Below are positions 1-8,979 of a DNA stretch of 64,000 nt, one piece after another; position 1 is the stretch's first letter; each line of letters starts with the position of its first letter. The DNA comes from Cyclobacteriaceae bacterium (GTDB lineage: Bacteria; Bacteroidota; Bacteroidia; Cytophagales; Cyclobacteriaceae). Below the pieces are notes generated by a model. The model had not been told where the DNA came from. It saw only the letters and a program-made list of their open reading frames with translations, and did not search any database. The stretch covers positions 1-64,000 of the forward strand of contig JANWWN010000006.1 of the NCBI GenBank assembly GCA_025055435.1, read 5' to 3'. Made by a program: the position numbers and the translations under genes.

Positions 1-376
1 GATCAATAATTCCTGAGTCGCGGCCTTCGGCATAATCACCGGTAATGAAGGCCATCTTTAGTTTACCCAGACGATTCAATAATTTATCAATCACGTCTTC
101 CCGGATACGGTCAATACCGAGATACTTATGAACAATATTTTTCAACTCGCTGTAAAGCGGATGAGCTGTATTGGCCTTATAAAGAATGGAGCGTCCGCAT
201 TCCGAAGTTACAAGGTATCCGGCCGAAGTCAGGTTATTCAGTTCGTGGCGGATCGCATTGGTGGATTCGCCAAACTCCTTGGCCATTTCGCGTAAGTAGG
301 CGCTGGTGTTGCTGTTGAGAAAAAACTTCAACAGCATTTTTAATCGTGTTCGGGAGGTTATTAAACTATCCAGCAC
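1..376 (-). CDS. Winged-helix transcriptional regulator, 3' end off window
   Basis: About 125 residues are visible; the gene continues beyond the left edge. The N-terminal ~75 residues read as a winged helix-turn-helix (segments REMAKEFGESTNAIRHELN, then LTSAGYLVTSECGRSILYKAN), as in ArsR/MarR-like regulators. The later part (FITGDYAEGRDSGIID) looks like the beginning of a nucleotidyltransferase-like fold, a pairing seen in Bacteroidota regulators near polysaccharide loci; that second domain is inference. The start is taken as GTG at 376 because an in-frame stop lies four codons upstream; an ATG 13 codons further in is possible. It follows the UpxY gene by about 50 bp, with a short palindrome between them, so it may respond to or regulate the same surface-polysaccharide region. 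Confidence 0.7.
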   Translation of the reverse strand, partial: MLDSLITSRTRLKMLLKFFLNSNTSAYLREMAKEFGESTNAIRHELNNLTSAGYLVTSECGRSILYKANTAHPLYSELKNIVHKYLGIDRIREDVIDKLLNRLGKLKMAFITGDYAEGRDSGIID

Positions 377-407
377 GTTGTAAATCTATGGAAAATGTTT
401 CAAAAAT

Positions 408-424
408 GAGTAAAAAATTTACTC
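408..424. promoter_or_regulatory. Perfect inverted repeat before the winged-helix gene
   Basis: GAGTAAA-AAA-TTTACTC is a perfect 7-bp inverted repeat with a 3-bp spacer. It lies in the gap between the upxY stop and the GTG start of the winged-helix gene. Its size and symmetry fit an operator for a dimeric winged-helix protein, possibly autoregulation. It is A+T rich and not followed by a T run, so a terminator is less likely. Confidence 0.35.
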
Positions 425-428
425 AAAT

Positions 429-932
429 TTAGTAGTCGAGTTTCTTTAACAGGCCCGGTTCAATATCCACACGCATGGCCTGGCCCAGCGTTTCAAGGAC
501 GACCGTAAATTTCCCGGAGTCTGTTTCTGTAACCTGTCCCTCCACTCCTTTCAAAGGACCGTCTAAAATTTTTACCCAATCACCGGCTTTAACTTCTTCC
601 TGCGGAACTACTTCAATAAGCAGACCGGTTTGTAAAAAGCGCTTGATCAATTCATATTCTTTGGGCTGTAAAACTGCCGGGCGGCCGTTGTGCCGGATTA
701 CCCAGGCAATACCCGGAGTTTGCACCACTTCGCTTACACGGTATTCGGGTATATAAACAAAGATATACGAGTTGAACAAAGGCACCTCGACCTTCTTCTT
801 CCGGTCGCTCCATTGGCGCACAACTTTCTGCAAAGGCAGAAACACCTCATAACCCCTCCGCACCAAAAGCTCATGTACTTTTTTTTCATGACGGCTTTTG
901 GTGTAAAACACGTACCACTTCGCCTGCATCAT
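429..932 (-). CDS. upxY: UpxY-family NusG-like transcription antiterminator
   Basis: This 167-aa protein has the NusG architecture: an N-terminal NGN domain (about residues 5-105, opening WYVFYTKSRHEKKV) and a C-terminal KOW segment (about 115-150, with GDWVKILDGPLKGVEG). In Bacteroides, UpxY proteins are locus-specific NusG paralogues that let RNA polymerase read through the long leader of their own capsule operon. The start is an ATG-ATG pair; the first ATG forms an ATGA overlap with the stop of the aminotransferase gene, so the two are co-transcribed. UpxY genes usually sit first in a capsule operon. Here it follows the sugar enzymes and may open a second block beyond the left edge. The family call is secure; its target is unknown. 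Confidence 0.88.
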   Translation of the reverse strand: MMQAKWYVFYTKSRHEKKVHELLVRRGYEVFLPLQKVVRQWSDRKKKVEVPLFNSYIFVYIPEYRVSEVVQTPGIAWVIRHNGRPAVLQPKEYELIKRFLQTGLLIEVVPQEEVKAGDWVKILDGPLKGVEGQVTETDSGKFTVVLETLGQAMRVDIEPGLLKKLDY

Positions 933-2047
933 GTACCGTAGCTTTTTATCGCATCACAGATATACGTTAGCTGGTCGTGAGTAAGTTCAGTATGCATAGG
1001 CAACGAAATTACCGATGAGGTGAGTGCTTCGGCAACCGGTAAAGAAATTTCCTGCCGATGATAGGCAGGTGCTTTGTGAAGCGCTTCCGGATAATAAACC
1101 ATTGTTGGTATTTGAAAAGCGGCCAGATGAGCAGCCAGGTTGTCGCGGTTTTTTTCCTTCACCTGCACGGTGTACTGATGGTAAACATGTGTGCTGTAAG
1201 GCGCACATTCGGGCAGGATAAGCCAATCCACCTGTTGCAGATGCCGGTTGTAAAAATCCGCTGCTTCCCTCCTCCTTATAATATATTCATCCAGTCTTTT
1301 GAGCTTAGGTCGCAAAATAGCAGCCTGAAGGGTATCCAGTCTGGAGTTAATCCCAACGCGTTGGTAGTAATACTTTTTCGACTGACCGTGTGATGCAATG
1401 CTGCGCATGGCGGATGCCAGGTGTGCATCGTTGGTTATAACAGCACCCCCATCGCCATAGCACCCCAAATTTTTACTCGGAAAAAAAGATGTGGTCCCGA
1501 TATGACCGATGGTGCCCAGCCTTTTCCGACTGCCATCACTGAAGATGTAATCTGCTCCGATGGACTGGGCATTATCTTCTATGACATAAAGTCCGTGTTC
1601 ATGAGCCAGCTTCATCAGTTCTTCCATGGGCGCACCCTGCCCGAAAAGATGAACAGCTATGATAACTTTAGTCTTCGGAGTAACACGCCTGCGCACATCT
1701 TCTGAATCAAGTGTAAAATAACGCGGATGGACATCGGCAAAAACCAGTTTGTATTTTAACAGCGCCACAACTTCCGCTGCCGCCACATAGTTAAAGGCGG
1801 GAACAATTATTTCCGCATCAGGCGGAAGATCGAGAGCCATCAGGGCAATTTGTAAGGCATCGGTGCCATTCGCACAGGCTACTACATGACCTGCATCCAG
1901 ATAATCAGCAAGTTCTTTCTCAAACAAACCCACTTCGGGACCATTAATGAATTTTGCGCTTCGGATAACCTGCGCAATGCCGGCATCAATCTCATCCTTA
2001 ATGGCTTCATACTGACCCTGCAGGTCAACCATCTGTATAGGCTTCAT
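929..2047 (-). CDS. wbpE: DegT/DnrJ/EryC1/StrS sugar aminotransferase (WbpE-like)
   Basis: This 372-aa PLP-dependent aminotransferase uses glutamate as amino donor to aminate a 3-keto (or 4-keto) nucleotide sugar. The family signature is clear: the cofactor-binding lysine is Lys192 in [17 protein letters not shown], and DNAQSIGA (about 158-165) holds the PLP-contacting Asp. The best functional match is WbpE, which makes UDP-GlcNAc(3NH2)A in Pseudomonas O-antigen synthesis, because WbpB- and WbpD-like genes sit directly upstream. The start codon overlaps the preceding stop (ATGA). Exact substrate specificity is inferred from these neighbours only. Confidence 0.9.
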   Translation of the reverse strand: MKPIQMVDLQGQYEAIKDEIDAGIAQVIRSAKFINGPEVGLFEKELADYLDAGHVVACANGTDALQIALMALDLPPDAEIIVPAFNYVAAAEVVALLKYKLVFADVHPRYFTLDSEDVRRRVTPKTKVIIAVHLFGQGAPMEELMKLAHEHGLYVIEDNAQSIGADYIFSDGSRKRLGTIGHIGTTSFFPSKNLGCYGDGGAVITNDAHLASAMRSIASHGQSKKYYYQRVGINSRLDTLQAAILRPKLKRLDEYIIRRREAADFYNRHLQQVDWLILPECAPYSTHVYHQYTVQVKEKNRDNLAAHLAAFQIPTMVYYPEALHKAPAYHRQEISLPVAEALTSSVISLPMHTELTHDQLTYICDAIKSYGT

Positions 2048-2622
2048 GCAATTCGTTCAACTTTGCCGTTCACTAAACAATACTGTTGTCCGCTCTCCGG
2101 ACAGGTGGCCAGGCCCTGTTCATTGAACCTGAGTTTATGTCCGTACTCACTCATCCAGCCGGTCTGACGGGCCGGATTGCCGACCACCAATGCATAAGGC
2201 GGCACATCGCGGATTACCACTGCACCTGCACCGATGAACGCATATGCACCGATCTCAATACCGCAAACAATAGTTGCATTGGCCCCGATGGTAGCCCCCC
2301 TTCGCACGATGGTCTTCCGGTATTCCGATCTGCGGTTAATGGCACTACGCGGATTGATGACATTGGTGAATACCATGGAAGGCCCGAGAAAAACATCGTC
2401 CTCGCAGATTACCCCCGTATAAATCGAAACGTTATTCTGTACCTTCACATTATTACCCAATATCACATCCGGAGATACAACCACATTCTGTCCCAGATTG
2501 CAGTTTTCACCAATAATGCTGTTGGGCATAATATGACTGAAGTGCCAGATTTTCGTTCCCTTTCCGATAATGCAGCCCTCATCAATTACGGCCGTTGGAT
2601 GTGCAAAGTAGGGTTTATCCAT
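2044..2622 (-). CDS. wbpD: WbpD-like UDP-sugar N-acetyltransferase
   Basis: A 192-aa left-handed beta-helix acetyltransferase built from hexapeptide repeats across almost its whole length. It is predicted to N-acetylate the 3-amino group of UDP-GlcNAc(3NH2)A with acetyl-CoA, giving UDP-GlcNAc(3NAc)A. The ATG at 2622 ([16 protein letters not shown]) is chosen over a TTG 24 bp upstream, since it gives the family's usual length of about 190 residues and cuts the overlap with the wbpB-like gene to 8 bp. The C-terminus ([10 protein letters not shown]...CPESGQQY) is typical of WbpD rather than of LpxA or CysE proteins. It is co-transcribed with the genes on both sides. Confidence 0.88.
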   Translation of the reverse strand: MDKPYFAHPTAVIDEGCIIGKGTKIWHFSHIMPNSIIGENCNLGQNVVVSPDVILGNNVKVQNNVSIYTGVICEDDVFLGPSMVFTNVINPRSAINRRSEYRKTIVRRGATIGANATIVCGIEIGAYAFIGAGAVVIRDVPPYALVVGNPARQTGWMSEYGHKLRFNEQGLATCPESGQQYCLVNGKVERIA

Positions 2623-3631
2623 TTCTGAACTGATAAATGCGCTCAATAATATCCACTACCTTCATGCCTTCCATGGCATTGGTGGTCATGACTTCCTTGC
2701 CCCGAAGGGTATTGATTACATTTTGAAAAACATATTGGTGGTTTGCGGCACTGCCGCGAAATGGGCCGTAATCATTGGGCGGATTGGTCTCTGCCAACTG
2801 CGGCATGGTGTAATTCTGAATATGGCAATATTCCACTTTGTTCATATACTGCCCTCCTATTTTAACCGAGCCTTTGGTACCCACAACGGTAATCGAACTT
2901 TCCATGTTGGTGTCCCATACCGAGGTGGAAAACGAAAGCGAACCCAGTCCTCCGTGCTCAAATTCAAAATGAACCATTCCGGAGTCTTCAAACCGGGTGT
3001 TATGCTGATGGGTGAAATTTTTAAGTGAGGCATTGATGTTTTTCACATCTCCGAAAACCCAGTACATCACGTCAATAAAATGACTGAACTGTGTAAACAG
3101 CGTACCTCCGTCCAGTTCCAGTGTACCTTTCCAAGAACCGGGCTGGTAGTACCGGTCATCCCGGTTCCAAAGGCACACCATATTAACCATAAGTACATCA
3201 CCCAAGATACCTTTGCTTACGATTTCTTTCAACCACTTAACCGGCGGACTATAGCGGTTTTGCTTCACAACAAAAACATGACGGCCAACCTGAAGCGACT
3301 TTTCTATGATACGTTCGCATGAGGCACGCGTCAGCGCCATGGGCTTTTCAATGATTACATGGCATCCACACGATAGGGCCATTATGGCGTGCTCAGCATG
3401 AAAACCATTGGGCGAGCAAACGCTTACCACATCACCTTGTAAACCAGACCGGAACAGGTCTTCCGGACGTTCAAAAAAAGAAACTCCTTTCGGAAAAAGC
3501 GGATCATCTTTTTTCAACGCATCCGTATCCGCAACCGCAGTAACTTCCGCTTCGGGTAACTGATTAATGATGGTAACATGCCGTCTTCCGATGTGTCCGA
3601 AGCCAATTACCGAAAACTTTATCTTCTGCAT
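2615..3631 (-). CDS. wbpB: Gfo/Idh/MocA-family nucleotide-sugar 3-dehydrogenase (WbpB-like)
   Basis: This 338-aa oxidoreductase has an N-terminal Rossmann fold ([11 protein letters not shown] near residue 8), the family motif EKPMAL around residues 96-101, and a C-terminal alpha/beta domain. In the WbpB-WbpE-WbpD route it oxidises C3 of UDP-GlcNAcA with NAD+, preparing the keto sugar for transamination. A WbpA-type UDP-GlcNAc 6-dehydrogenase, needed to make that substrate, is not in this window. The ATG start is 10 bp after the decarboxylase stop. The family is certain; the substrate is inferred from the next two genes. Confidence 0.88.
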   Translation of the reverse strand: MQKIKFSVIGFGHIGRRHVTIINQLPEAEVTAVADTDALKKDDPLFPKGVSFFERPEDLFRSGLQGDVVSVCSPNGFHAEHAIMALSCGCHVIIEKPMALTRASCERIIEKSLQVGRHVFVVKQNRYSPPVKWLKEIVSKGILGDVLMVNMVCLWNRDDRYYQPGSWKGTLELDGGTLFTQFSHFIDVMYWVFGDVKNINASLKNFTHQHNTRFEDSGMVHFEFEHGGLGSLSFSTSVWDTNMESSITVVGTKGSVKIGGQYMNKVEYCHIQNYTMPQLAETNPPNDYGPFRGSAANHQYVFQNVINTLRGKEVMTTNAMEGMKVVDIIERIYQFRNG

Positions 3632-3640
3632 CCGAAATGA

Positions 3641-4636
3641 TCAGTAAATATATTTATCAAAATTTCTGTACTCGCGTTCATACAATACTTCTCTCGGAAG
3701 CGCCCGAAAGTAATCATACGTTAACCGCAGCCCTTCCGCTCGTGATACTTTGGGTTCCCAGTCCAGTATCTTTTTTGCCAGGGTGATGTCGGGCTGGCGT
3801 TGTTTGGGGTCATCCTGAGGCAAAGGCTTAAACACAATTTTTTGTGTTGTTCCGGTAAGCTTGATAATCTCCTCTGCAAAAGCTAGTATGGTAACCTCCT
3901 CCGGATTCCCAATGTTTACCGGAAGGTGATAATCGGACATGAGTAACCGGAATATTCCTTCTACCTGATCGTCAACGTAACAGAACGAACGGGTCTGACT
4001 TCCATCGCCAAATACGGTTAAATCCTCACCGCGCAGCGCCTGGCCGATAAAGGCGGGCAATACCCGGCCGTCATTCAAACGCATGCGTGGTCCATAGGTA
4101 TTAAAAATGCGAACGATGCGCGTGTCTAAACCGTGAAAGCGGTGATAGGCCATAGTCATCGCTTCCTGAAACCGCTTGGCTTCATCGTAAACACCTCGCG
4201 GTCCGATGGGATTTACGTTACCGTAATAATCTTCACTCTGCGGATGCACTAACGGATCACCATACACCTCTGAAGTGGAAGCCACCAGTATCCGGCACTT
4301 TTTCAAACGAGCCAGCCCAAGAAGGTTATGGGTTCCCAATGAGCCTACTTTCAAAGTCTGAATGGGTATTTTGAGATAATCTATCGGGCTGGCGGGAGAC
4401 GCAAAGTGAAGTATGTAATGCAACTCACCGGGCACATGCACATACTTGGAAACATCGTGATGATAGAATTCAAAATCCGGGTTTTTAAACAGATGTTCAA
4501 TGTTGCGAAGGTCTCCGGTTATTAAATTATCCATTGCAATAACGTGGAAGCCTTCCTTAAGAAACCGGTCGCATAAGTGCGAACCAAGAAACCCGGCTCC
4601 TCCCGTAATCAGAACACGCTCCTTTTTTTTAATCAT
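3641..4636 (-). CDS. UDP-glucuronate decarboxylase-like SDR enzyme
   Basis: A 331-aa extended short-chain dehydrogenase. The NAD-binding glycine motif is [10 protein letters not shown] (residues 11-20) and the catalytic pair is Tyr150 and Lys154 in VYDEAKR, with STSEVYGDP ahead of it. The segments [11 protein letters not shown] and [11 protein letters not shown] closely match UDP-xylose synthase (UXS), which converts UDP-glucuronate to UDP-xylose with loss of CO2. Family length is about 310-340, so it is complete. It lies 29 bp after cysQ and 10 bp before the wbpB-like gene, linking the sulfate genes to the nucleotide-sugar genes. Another UDP-sugar epimerase or dehydratase activity cannot be excluded. 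Confidence 0.87.
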   Translation of the reverse strand: MIKKKERVLITGGAGFLGSHLCDRFLKEGFHVIAMDNLITGDLRNIEHLFKNPDFEFYHHDVSKYVHVPGELHYILHFASPASPIDYLKIPIQTLKVGSLGTHNLLGLARLKKCRILVASTSEVYGDPLVHPQSEDYYGNVNPIGPRGVYDEAKRFQEAMTMAYHRFHGLDTRIVRIFNTYGPRMRLNDGRVLPAFIGQALRGEDLTVFGDGSQTRSFCYVDDQVEGIFRLLMSDYHLPVNIGNPEEVTILAFAEEIIKLTGTTQKIVFKPLPQDDPKQRQPDITLAKKILDWEPKVSRAEGLRLTYDYFRALPREVLYEREYRNFDKYIY

Positions 4637-4665
4637 GTTTTCGGAACAGCCGCAAATGTAATGTT

Positions 4666-5436
4666 TTACTCAGGAATGCAAAGAAAAGAAGGATTCCGCA
4701 GGTCAGGCTTATTGTAGTGTAGTTCCTGACGGGTAGCGCGGTTTATTACTTTTATCCCTATTTGCCGGATGATGGCATGGGCCGCTGCGGTATCCCATTC
4801 CATGGTTGGTGCAAAACGCGGATATACATCTGCAAGGCCCTCGGCCAGCATCATAAATTTCAGGCTGCTGCCCCTTGATACCACCTCGGCATTATTTAAG
4901 GATTCAATAAAAGCGCGTGTATCGTTATCCAGGTGCGAACGCGAAGCAACAATGCGCAGGCCGGTATGCTTCAAATCAACAGGGTTTCGTTTATGCAACA
5001 CCGTATCCGCTCCATTTCTTCTTACAAATGCCCCGATGCCCTGACCGCCAAAGTACACCTCACCACCTGCCGGCACGGCAACCACTCCCAAAACAGGCTG
5101 CTGCTCCCGGATAAGAGCGATGTTTACGGTAAACTCACCGTTTCGATTCAGAAATTCTTTTGTTCCATCCAACGGATCAACCAGCCAGAGGAACTCCCAG
5201 CTTTTACGGATATCATAAGGAATATCCTTTCCTTCCTCACTCAGGATGGGAATTCCCGTTGACTGGAGATGATTCAAAATCACCTCGTGGGAAATTTTAT
5301 CGGCCAGGGTAAGTGGTGAGTTGTCGTGCTTAAGCTCCGTATCAAAATCATCAGCATGATATACTGTAAGTATTTCTCTGCAGGCCTTAGCAGCAGCATC
5401 CATGGCTACCTGAAGTAACGTAAAACTTTTCTCCAT
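4666..5436 (-). CDS. cysQ: 3'(2'),5'-bisphosphate nucleotidase CysQ
   Basis: A 256-aa member of the inositol monophosphatase-like family that hydrolyses PAP, the by-product of PAPS-dependent sulfotransfer, to AMP. The metal-binding motif DPLDGTKEF and the C-terminal [10 protein letters not shown] are both present. The ATG at 5436 ([22 protein letters not shown]) fits family N-termini. An open frame runs upstream to a TTG at 5523, next to the cysN stop, but the added residues resemble no CysQ. Its place after cysN suggests co-expression with PAPS synthesis, where PAP removal is needed to keep sulfotransferases working. Confidence 0.92.
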   Translation of the reverse strand: MEKSFTLLQVAMDAAAKACREILTVYHADDFDTELKHDNSPLTLADKISHEVILNHLQSTGIPILSEEGKDIPYDIRKSWEFLWLVDPLDGTKEFLNRNGEFTVNIALIREQQPVLGVVAVPAGGEVYFGGQGIGAFVRRNGADTVLHKRNPVDLKHTGLRIVASRSHLDNDTRAFIESLNNAEVVSRGSSLKFMMLAEGLADVYPRFAPTMEWDTAAAHAIIRQIGIKVINRATRQELHYNKPDLRNPSFLCIPE

Positions 5437-5524
5437 TTTCAGGGCAGTGCGTAAAGTAAAAGGATTGTAGTTTGACCGCCAAGTTGCTGACTGCAGATAT
5501 TGTTTCAGATTTAATTGGTGCAAT

Positions 5525-6775
5525 TCAAATAATCATACCTCCGGCAACCGTTTCATTCGTTGATTCGTCAATCAAGATCATACTTCCAGTGATGCGGTTT
5601 TTTCGGTAGCTGTCGAACAACAACGGTTGTGAGGTGCGGATTTTTACCCGCGCGAGGTCGTTCATCCGGAGTTGTTCCACACCTTCAATGCGTTGTAAGG
5701 TATTGATATCCAAACGGTACTGAATCTCTTTTAATATTCCGCGCACTTCTTTTGTGGTATGCCGGATAATGAATTTGGACTGCAGGGAAACGGGTCGCGG
5801 GTTCATCCAGCACAGCATCAGGTCAATATCCTGCGATGTTCCAGGCTGGTTGTTGGGCTTACACAACATATCACCCCGGCATACGTCAATGTCATCTGTT
5901 AAGGTTATCACTACCGACATGGGTGCAAAAGCCTCTGAAATTAGTTTCTCACCCAGATGTATTGATTTAATACGCGTGATAAATCCTGAAGGCATTACCA
6001 TCACCTCATCTCCTTCGCGAAAAATTCCACCGGCCACCCTGCCGGCATATCCGCGGAAGTCACCATGCTCTTTTGTATGCGGCCGGATAACATATTGTAC
6101 AGGAAACCGCCCGTCAATATGGTTGTAATCGCTTTCTATATGAACCGTTTCGAGCATGTGCATAAGCGTTGCACCCTGATACCAGGGCATCTTATCCGAG
6201 CGATTGACCACGTTGTCGCCATGAAGGGCGCTTATCGGCACGAATTGGATATCGGAAACTTCCAGCTTGGATGAAAAGGCCTTGTAGTCATCCACAATTT
6301 TTTCGAAGACTTCCCGGCTGTAATCAACCAGGTCCATTTTATTAATGCACACGATGATGTGTGGTATTTTCAGCAGGGAAGCAATGAAGGAATGCCGGAA
6401 CGTTTGCTCAACCAACCCCTTTCGGGCATCAATCAGGATTAAGGCCAGGTTGGCTGTTGATGCGCCGGTCACCATGTTGCGTGTGTACTGGATGTGCCCG
6501 GGTGTATCGGCAATGATAAACTTACGTTTAGGTGTTGAAAAATAGCGGTACGCCACGTCAATGGTAATTCCCTGTTCGCGTTCAGACTTCAGACCATCAG
6601 TAAGCAAAGACAAATCGACATAATCAAATCCTTTGCGCATGCTCGATTGCTTAACCGCTTCGAGCTGGTCCTCAAAAATGGCTTTGCTGTCAAACAACAG
6701 CCTGCCGATGAGCGTACTTTTGCCATCGTCCACGCTACCGGCAGTAGTGAATCGGAGAATTTGACTTCGAATCAT
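5525..6775 (-). CDS. cysN: Sulfate adenylyltransferase subunit 1 (GTPase) CysN
   Basis: A 416-aa EF-Tu-like GTPase subunit of ATP sulfurylase, which drives formation of adenylylsulfate (APS) from ATP and sulfate. G1 is GSVDDGKST near residue 13, G3 is DTPGHIQY and G4 is NKMDL, followed by two beta-barrel domains. It lacks the C-terminal APS kinase domain found in NodQ-type fusions, and a separate cysC is present. Its ATG overlaps the stop of the DUF2490 gene (ATGA). The catalytic partner CysD is encoded one gene upstream. Confidence 0.95.
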   Translation of the reverse strand: MIRSQILRFTTAGSVDDGKSTLIGRLLFDSKAIFEDQLEAVKQSSMRKGFDYVDLSLLTDGLKSEREQGITIDVAYRYFSTPKRKFIIADTPGHIQYTRNMVTGASTANLALILIDARKGLVEQTFRHSFIASLLKIPHIIVCINKMDLVDYSREVFEKIVDDYKAFSSKLEVSDIQFVPISALHGDNVVNRSDKMPWYQGATLMHMLETVHIESDYNHIDGRFPVQYVIRPHTKEHGDFRGYAGRVAGGIFREGDEVMVMPSGFITRIKSIHLGEKLISEAFAPMSVVITLTDDIDVCRGDMLCKPNNQPGTSQDIDLMLCWMNPRPVSLQSKFIIRHTTKEVRGILKEIQYRLDINTLQRIEGVEQLRMNDLARVKIRTSQPLLFDSYRKNRITGSMILIDESTNETVAGGMII

Positions 6776-7467
6776 GGCATGAAATTCAGATAGAGATAAA
6801 CAACATGAAAAACATAATGATCGCCACCGTTTTTGTTCGCAATATTGAAATACCGCACCTGATACTGATAACCGGCATCCACAACGAATTTATCCGACAG
6901 GTTGATGACCAGTCCGGTAACAATCCGGTTTTGATCCAATAAAGTTACTTCCGAACCCGATAAACGCTCGTGCAGAAAAAGCTCATCCGAAACCTGCCAG
7001 CGTATTGAATTATTTACCGGGAGGGATACCAGAAAGCGGGTACGCCACCTTAACTCTTCGAAATGGCGGTCTTTATTCCAAAAATACCGCTCTTCCAATC
7101 CGGCGCGAATCTGAAACCTATCATTGTGAAAATACCAGCCTGCCATTTGCATCATACGAAATTCGTTTAACCAGGTATCAGCTCCTTCTTTTCTGATAAA
7201 AAAAGTTACGGGCGAGCCCTGCAGAAAAAAATTATTCCAGCGTTTAACCAGATACCACCTGAGTGTGTATAGATGGAAGTTGCGCAAGTCAACAGGCAGT
7301 TGCAAAAAATTACGATACTGTACTTCAATATCATGATGAAAATTTTTCGGCTTCCGGATACGGGTGTTAAAGCGGAACCATGCTTCCACCGCATCATCCG
7401 AAGACTGGGCGCCTGCAGGCAGCACCAGGATTAACAGCATTGACAAAACCGGTAGTGTGGATTTCAT
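6772..7467 (-). CDS. DUF2490 outer-membrane beta-barrel-like protein
   Basis: A 231-aa exported protein. The ATG at 7467 opens a clear signal peptide (MKSTLPVLSMLLILVLPAGAQ); the frame extends upstream to another start, but that would bury the signal and overlap cysD. The mature part has alternating hydrophobic and aromatic strands (WLNEFRMMQMAGWYFH, RIVTGLVINLSDKFVV) and ends in an aromatic-rich strand, as expected for a small beta-barrel of the DUF2490 family. It lies between cysD and cysN, 4 bp after cysD and overlapping cysN by 4 bp, so it is made together with ATP sulfurylase. A role in sulfate passage across the outer membrane is a guess from position; no function is established. Confidence 0.8.
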   Translation of the reverse strand: MKSTLPVLSMLLILVLPAGAQSSDDAVEAWFRFNTRIRKPKNFHHDIEVQYRNFLQLPVDLRNFHLYTLRWYLVKRWNNFFLQGSPVTFFIRKEGADTWLNEFRMMQMAGWYFHNDRFQIRAGLEERYFWNKDRHFEELRWRTRFLVSLPVNNSIRWQVSDELFLHERLSGSEVTLLDQNRIVTGLVINLSDKFVVDAGYQYQVRYFNIANKNGGDHYVFHVVYLYLNFMP

Positions 7468-7471
7468 GTAT

Positions 7472-8377
7472 TTAAAAATATCCGTTCCTTTTTCGGTCCT
7501 CCATGGAAGTCTCGCTCCTACGGTCATCAGCACGGGTACCGCGTTCCGTACGTCTTGACGTTGCTATTTCCTGGATGATTTTCTCAATGGTATCGGCATC
7601 CGATTCAACCGCTCCCGTTATGGGCATATCTCCGCAGGTACGAAAGCGCACGCGCTTAACCACGGGCTTCTCCTCCGGTTTCAGTTTCAGCCAGGGCGAA
7701 GTAGATAACAGTACACCATCCCGTTCAATTACTTCGCGCTCATGGGCAAAATAGAGTTTCGGAAGCGGGATGTTTTCACGTTGCAGGTACTGCCATACAT
7801 CAAGTTCGGTCCAGTTGGATATGGGAAAGACCCGAAAATGTTCACCCGGATTTTTTCGTCCGTTAAAGATATTCCATAACTCAGGTCGCTGGTTTTTCGG
7901 GTCCCATTGCCCGAATTCATCGCGGTGAGAAAAGAAGCGCTCCTTGGCACGCGCCTTTTCTTCATCCCTGCGGGCACCGCCCATGGCTGCATCAAATTTG
8001 TATTGCCCGATGGTGTCGAGGAGGGTAACTGTTTGCAGGGCATTGCGGCTCGCATAAAAACCGGTCTCTTCCTTCACGCGGCCCTTATCTATGCTTTCCT
8101 GAACCGAACCTACAATAAGTTTAACACCCAGTTCAGCTACCAGCCAGTCGCGGTACGCTATCGTCTCCGGAAAATTATGACCGGTGTCGATGTGTACCAG
8201 CGGAAAAGGAATGCGTGCCGGATAAAATGCTTTGCGCGATAAATAGGCCAAGGCAATGGAGTCCTTTCCTCCCGAGAAAAGTAAGGCGGGTCGTTCAAAC
8301 TGCGCCACCACTTCGCGGATAACAAAGATGGCTTCAGACTCCAGTTCATCCAGGTGTGACAGGTAATATGCACTCAT
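7472..8377 (-). CDS. cysD: Sulfate adenylyltransferase subunit 2 CysD
   Basis: A 301-aa PP-loop ATPase that forms the catalytic half of ATP sulfurylase with CysN. The PP-loop is FSGGKDSIAL near residues 34-43, and the family landmarks HIDTGHNFPE, GARRDEEKARAKER and FPISNWTELDVW are present. Its length matches E. coli CysD (302 aa). The start ATG overlaps the cysC stop by 4 bp and the stop is 4 bp from the DUF2490 start, so it is an internal operon gene. Confidence 0.96.
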   Translation of the reverse strand: MSAYYLSHLDELESEAIFVIREVVAQFERPALLFSGGKDSIALAYLSRKAFYPARIPFPLVHIDTGHNFPETIAYRDWLVAELGVKLIVGSVQESIDKGRVKEETGFYASRNALQTVTLLDTIGQYKFDAAMGGARRDEEKARAKERFFSHRDEFGQWDPKNQRPELWNIFNGRKNPGEHFRVFPISNWTELDVWQYLQRENIPLPKLYFAHEREVIERDGVLLSTSPWLKLKPEEKPVVKRVRFRTCGDMPITGAVESDADTIEKIIQEIATSRRTERGTRADDRRSETSMEDRKRNGYF

Positions 8378-8973
8378 AATCGGATACGCGGTAAGATTGC
8401 TTTTACCAAATCGGCTGTTGCCTGTTCAACTGTTTTTTCCGTCGTACGGATAACCGCATCGGGACAGAGCGGTACTTCGTAGGGTGAATCCACTCCGGTA
8501 AAATTTTTTAACTCAGCCCTGCGTGCCTTCGTGTAAAGGCCTTTCACATCGCGCTGCTCACAAATTTCCAGCGGCGTATCCACATATACCTCGAAGTACC
8601 GATCCTGACCTATTATATGCTTCACTCGTTCCCGGTCAGTGCGGAAGGGAGAAATAAAGGCAGTAAGCACAATCAGGCCGCTATCCAGCATAACGCGACA
8701 AACCTCACCTGCCCTGCGAATGTTTTCGCTGCGGTGTTCTTCACTAAATCCTAAATCTGAATTTAAACCGGTTCGCAATGCATCGCCATCAAGAAAAAAA
8801 ACATTAAAACCCTGTTGAAAAAGGGCATACTCAAGCTGAACCGCCAGCGTGGATTTACCCGAACCCGACAAACCTGTAAACCAGATGAGGAGCGGGCGTT
8901 GATTCATGCGTTGCTCCCTTTGTTCGCGGGTTATCAGGGAGTTAACCGGATATAAAAGATTCTTACTTTCCAT
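8374..8973 (-). CDS. cysC: Adenylylsulfate kinase CysC
   Basis: A 199-aa APS kinase that phosphorylates adenylylsulfate to PAPS, the sulfate donor. The P-loop GLSGSGKST lies near residues 34-42, and FLDGDALRTGLNSDLGF and FISPFRTDRERVK are the characteristic APS-binding segments. It is free-standing rather than fused to CysN. The ATG lies 6 bp after the permease stop and the gene ends in an ATGA overlap with cysD. No PAPS reductase or sulfite reductase follows, which suggests that PAPS here feeds sulfotransferases. Confidence 0.95.
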   Translation of the reverse strand: MESKNLLYPVNSLITREQREQRMNQRPLLIWFTGLSGSGKSTLAVQLEYALFQQGFNVFFLDGDALRTGLNSDLGFSEEHRSENIRRAGEVCRVMLDSGLIVLTAFISPFRTDRERVKHIIGQDRYFEVYVDTPLEICEQRDVKGLYTKARRAELKNFTGVDSPYEVPLCPDAVIRTTEKTVEQATADLVKAILPRIRL

Positions 8974-8979
8974 CAGGTT

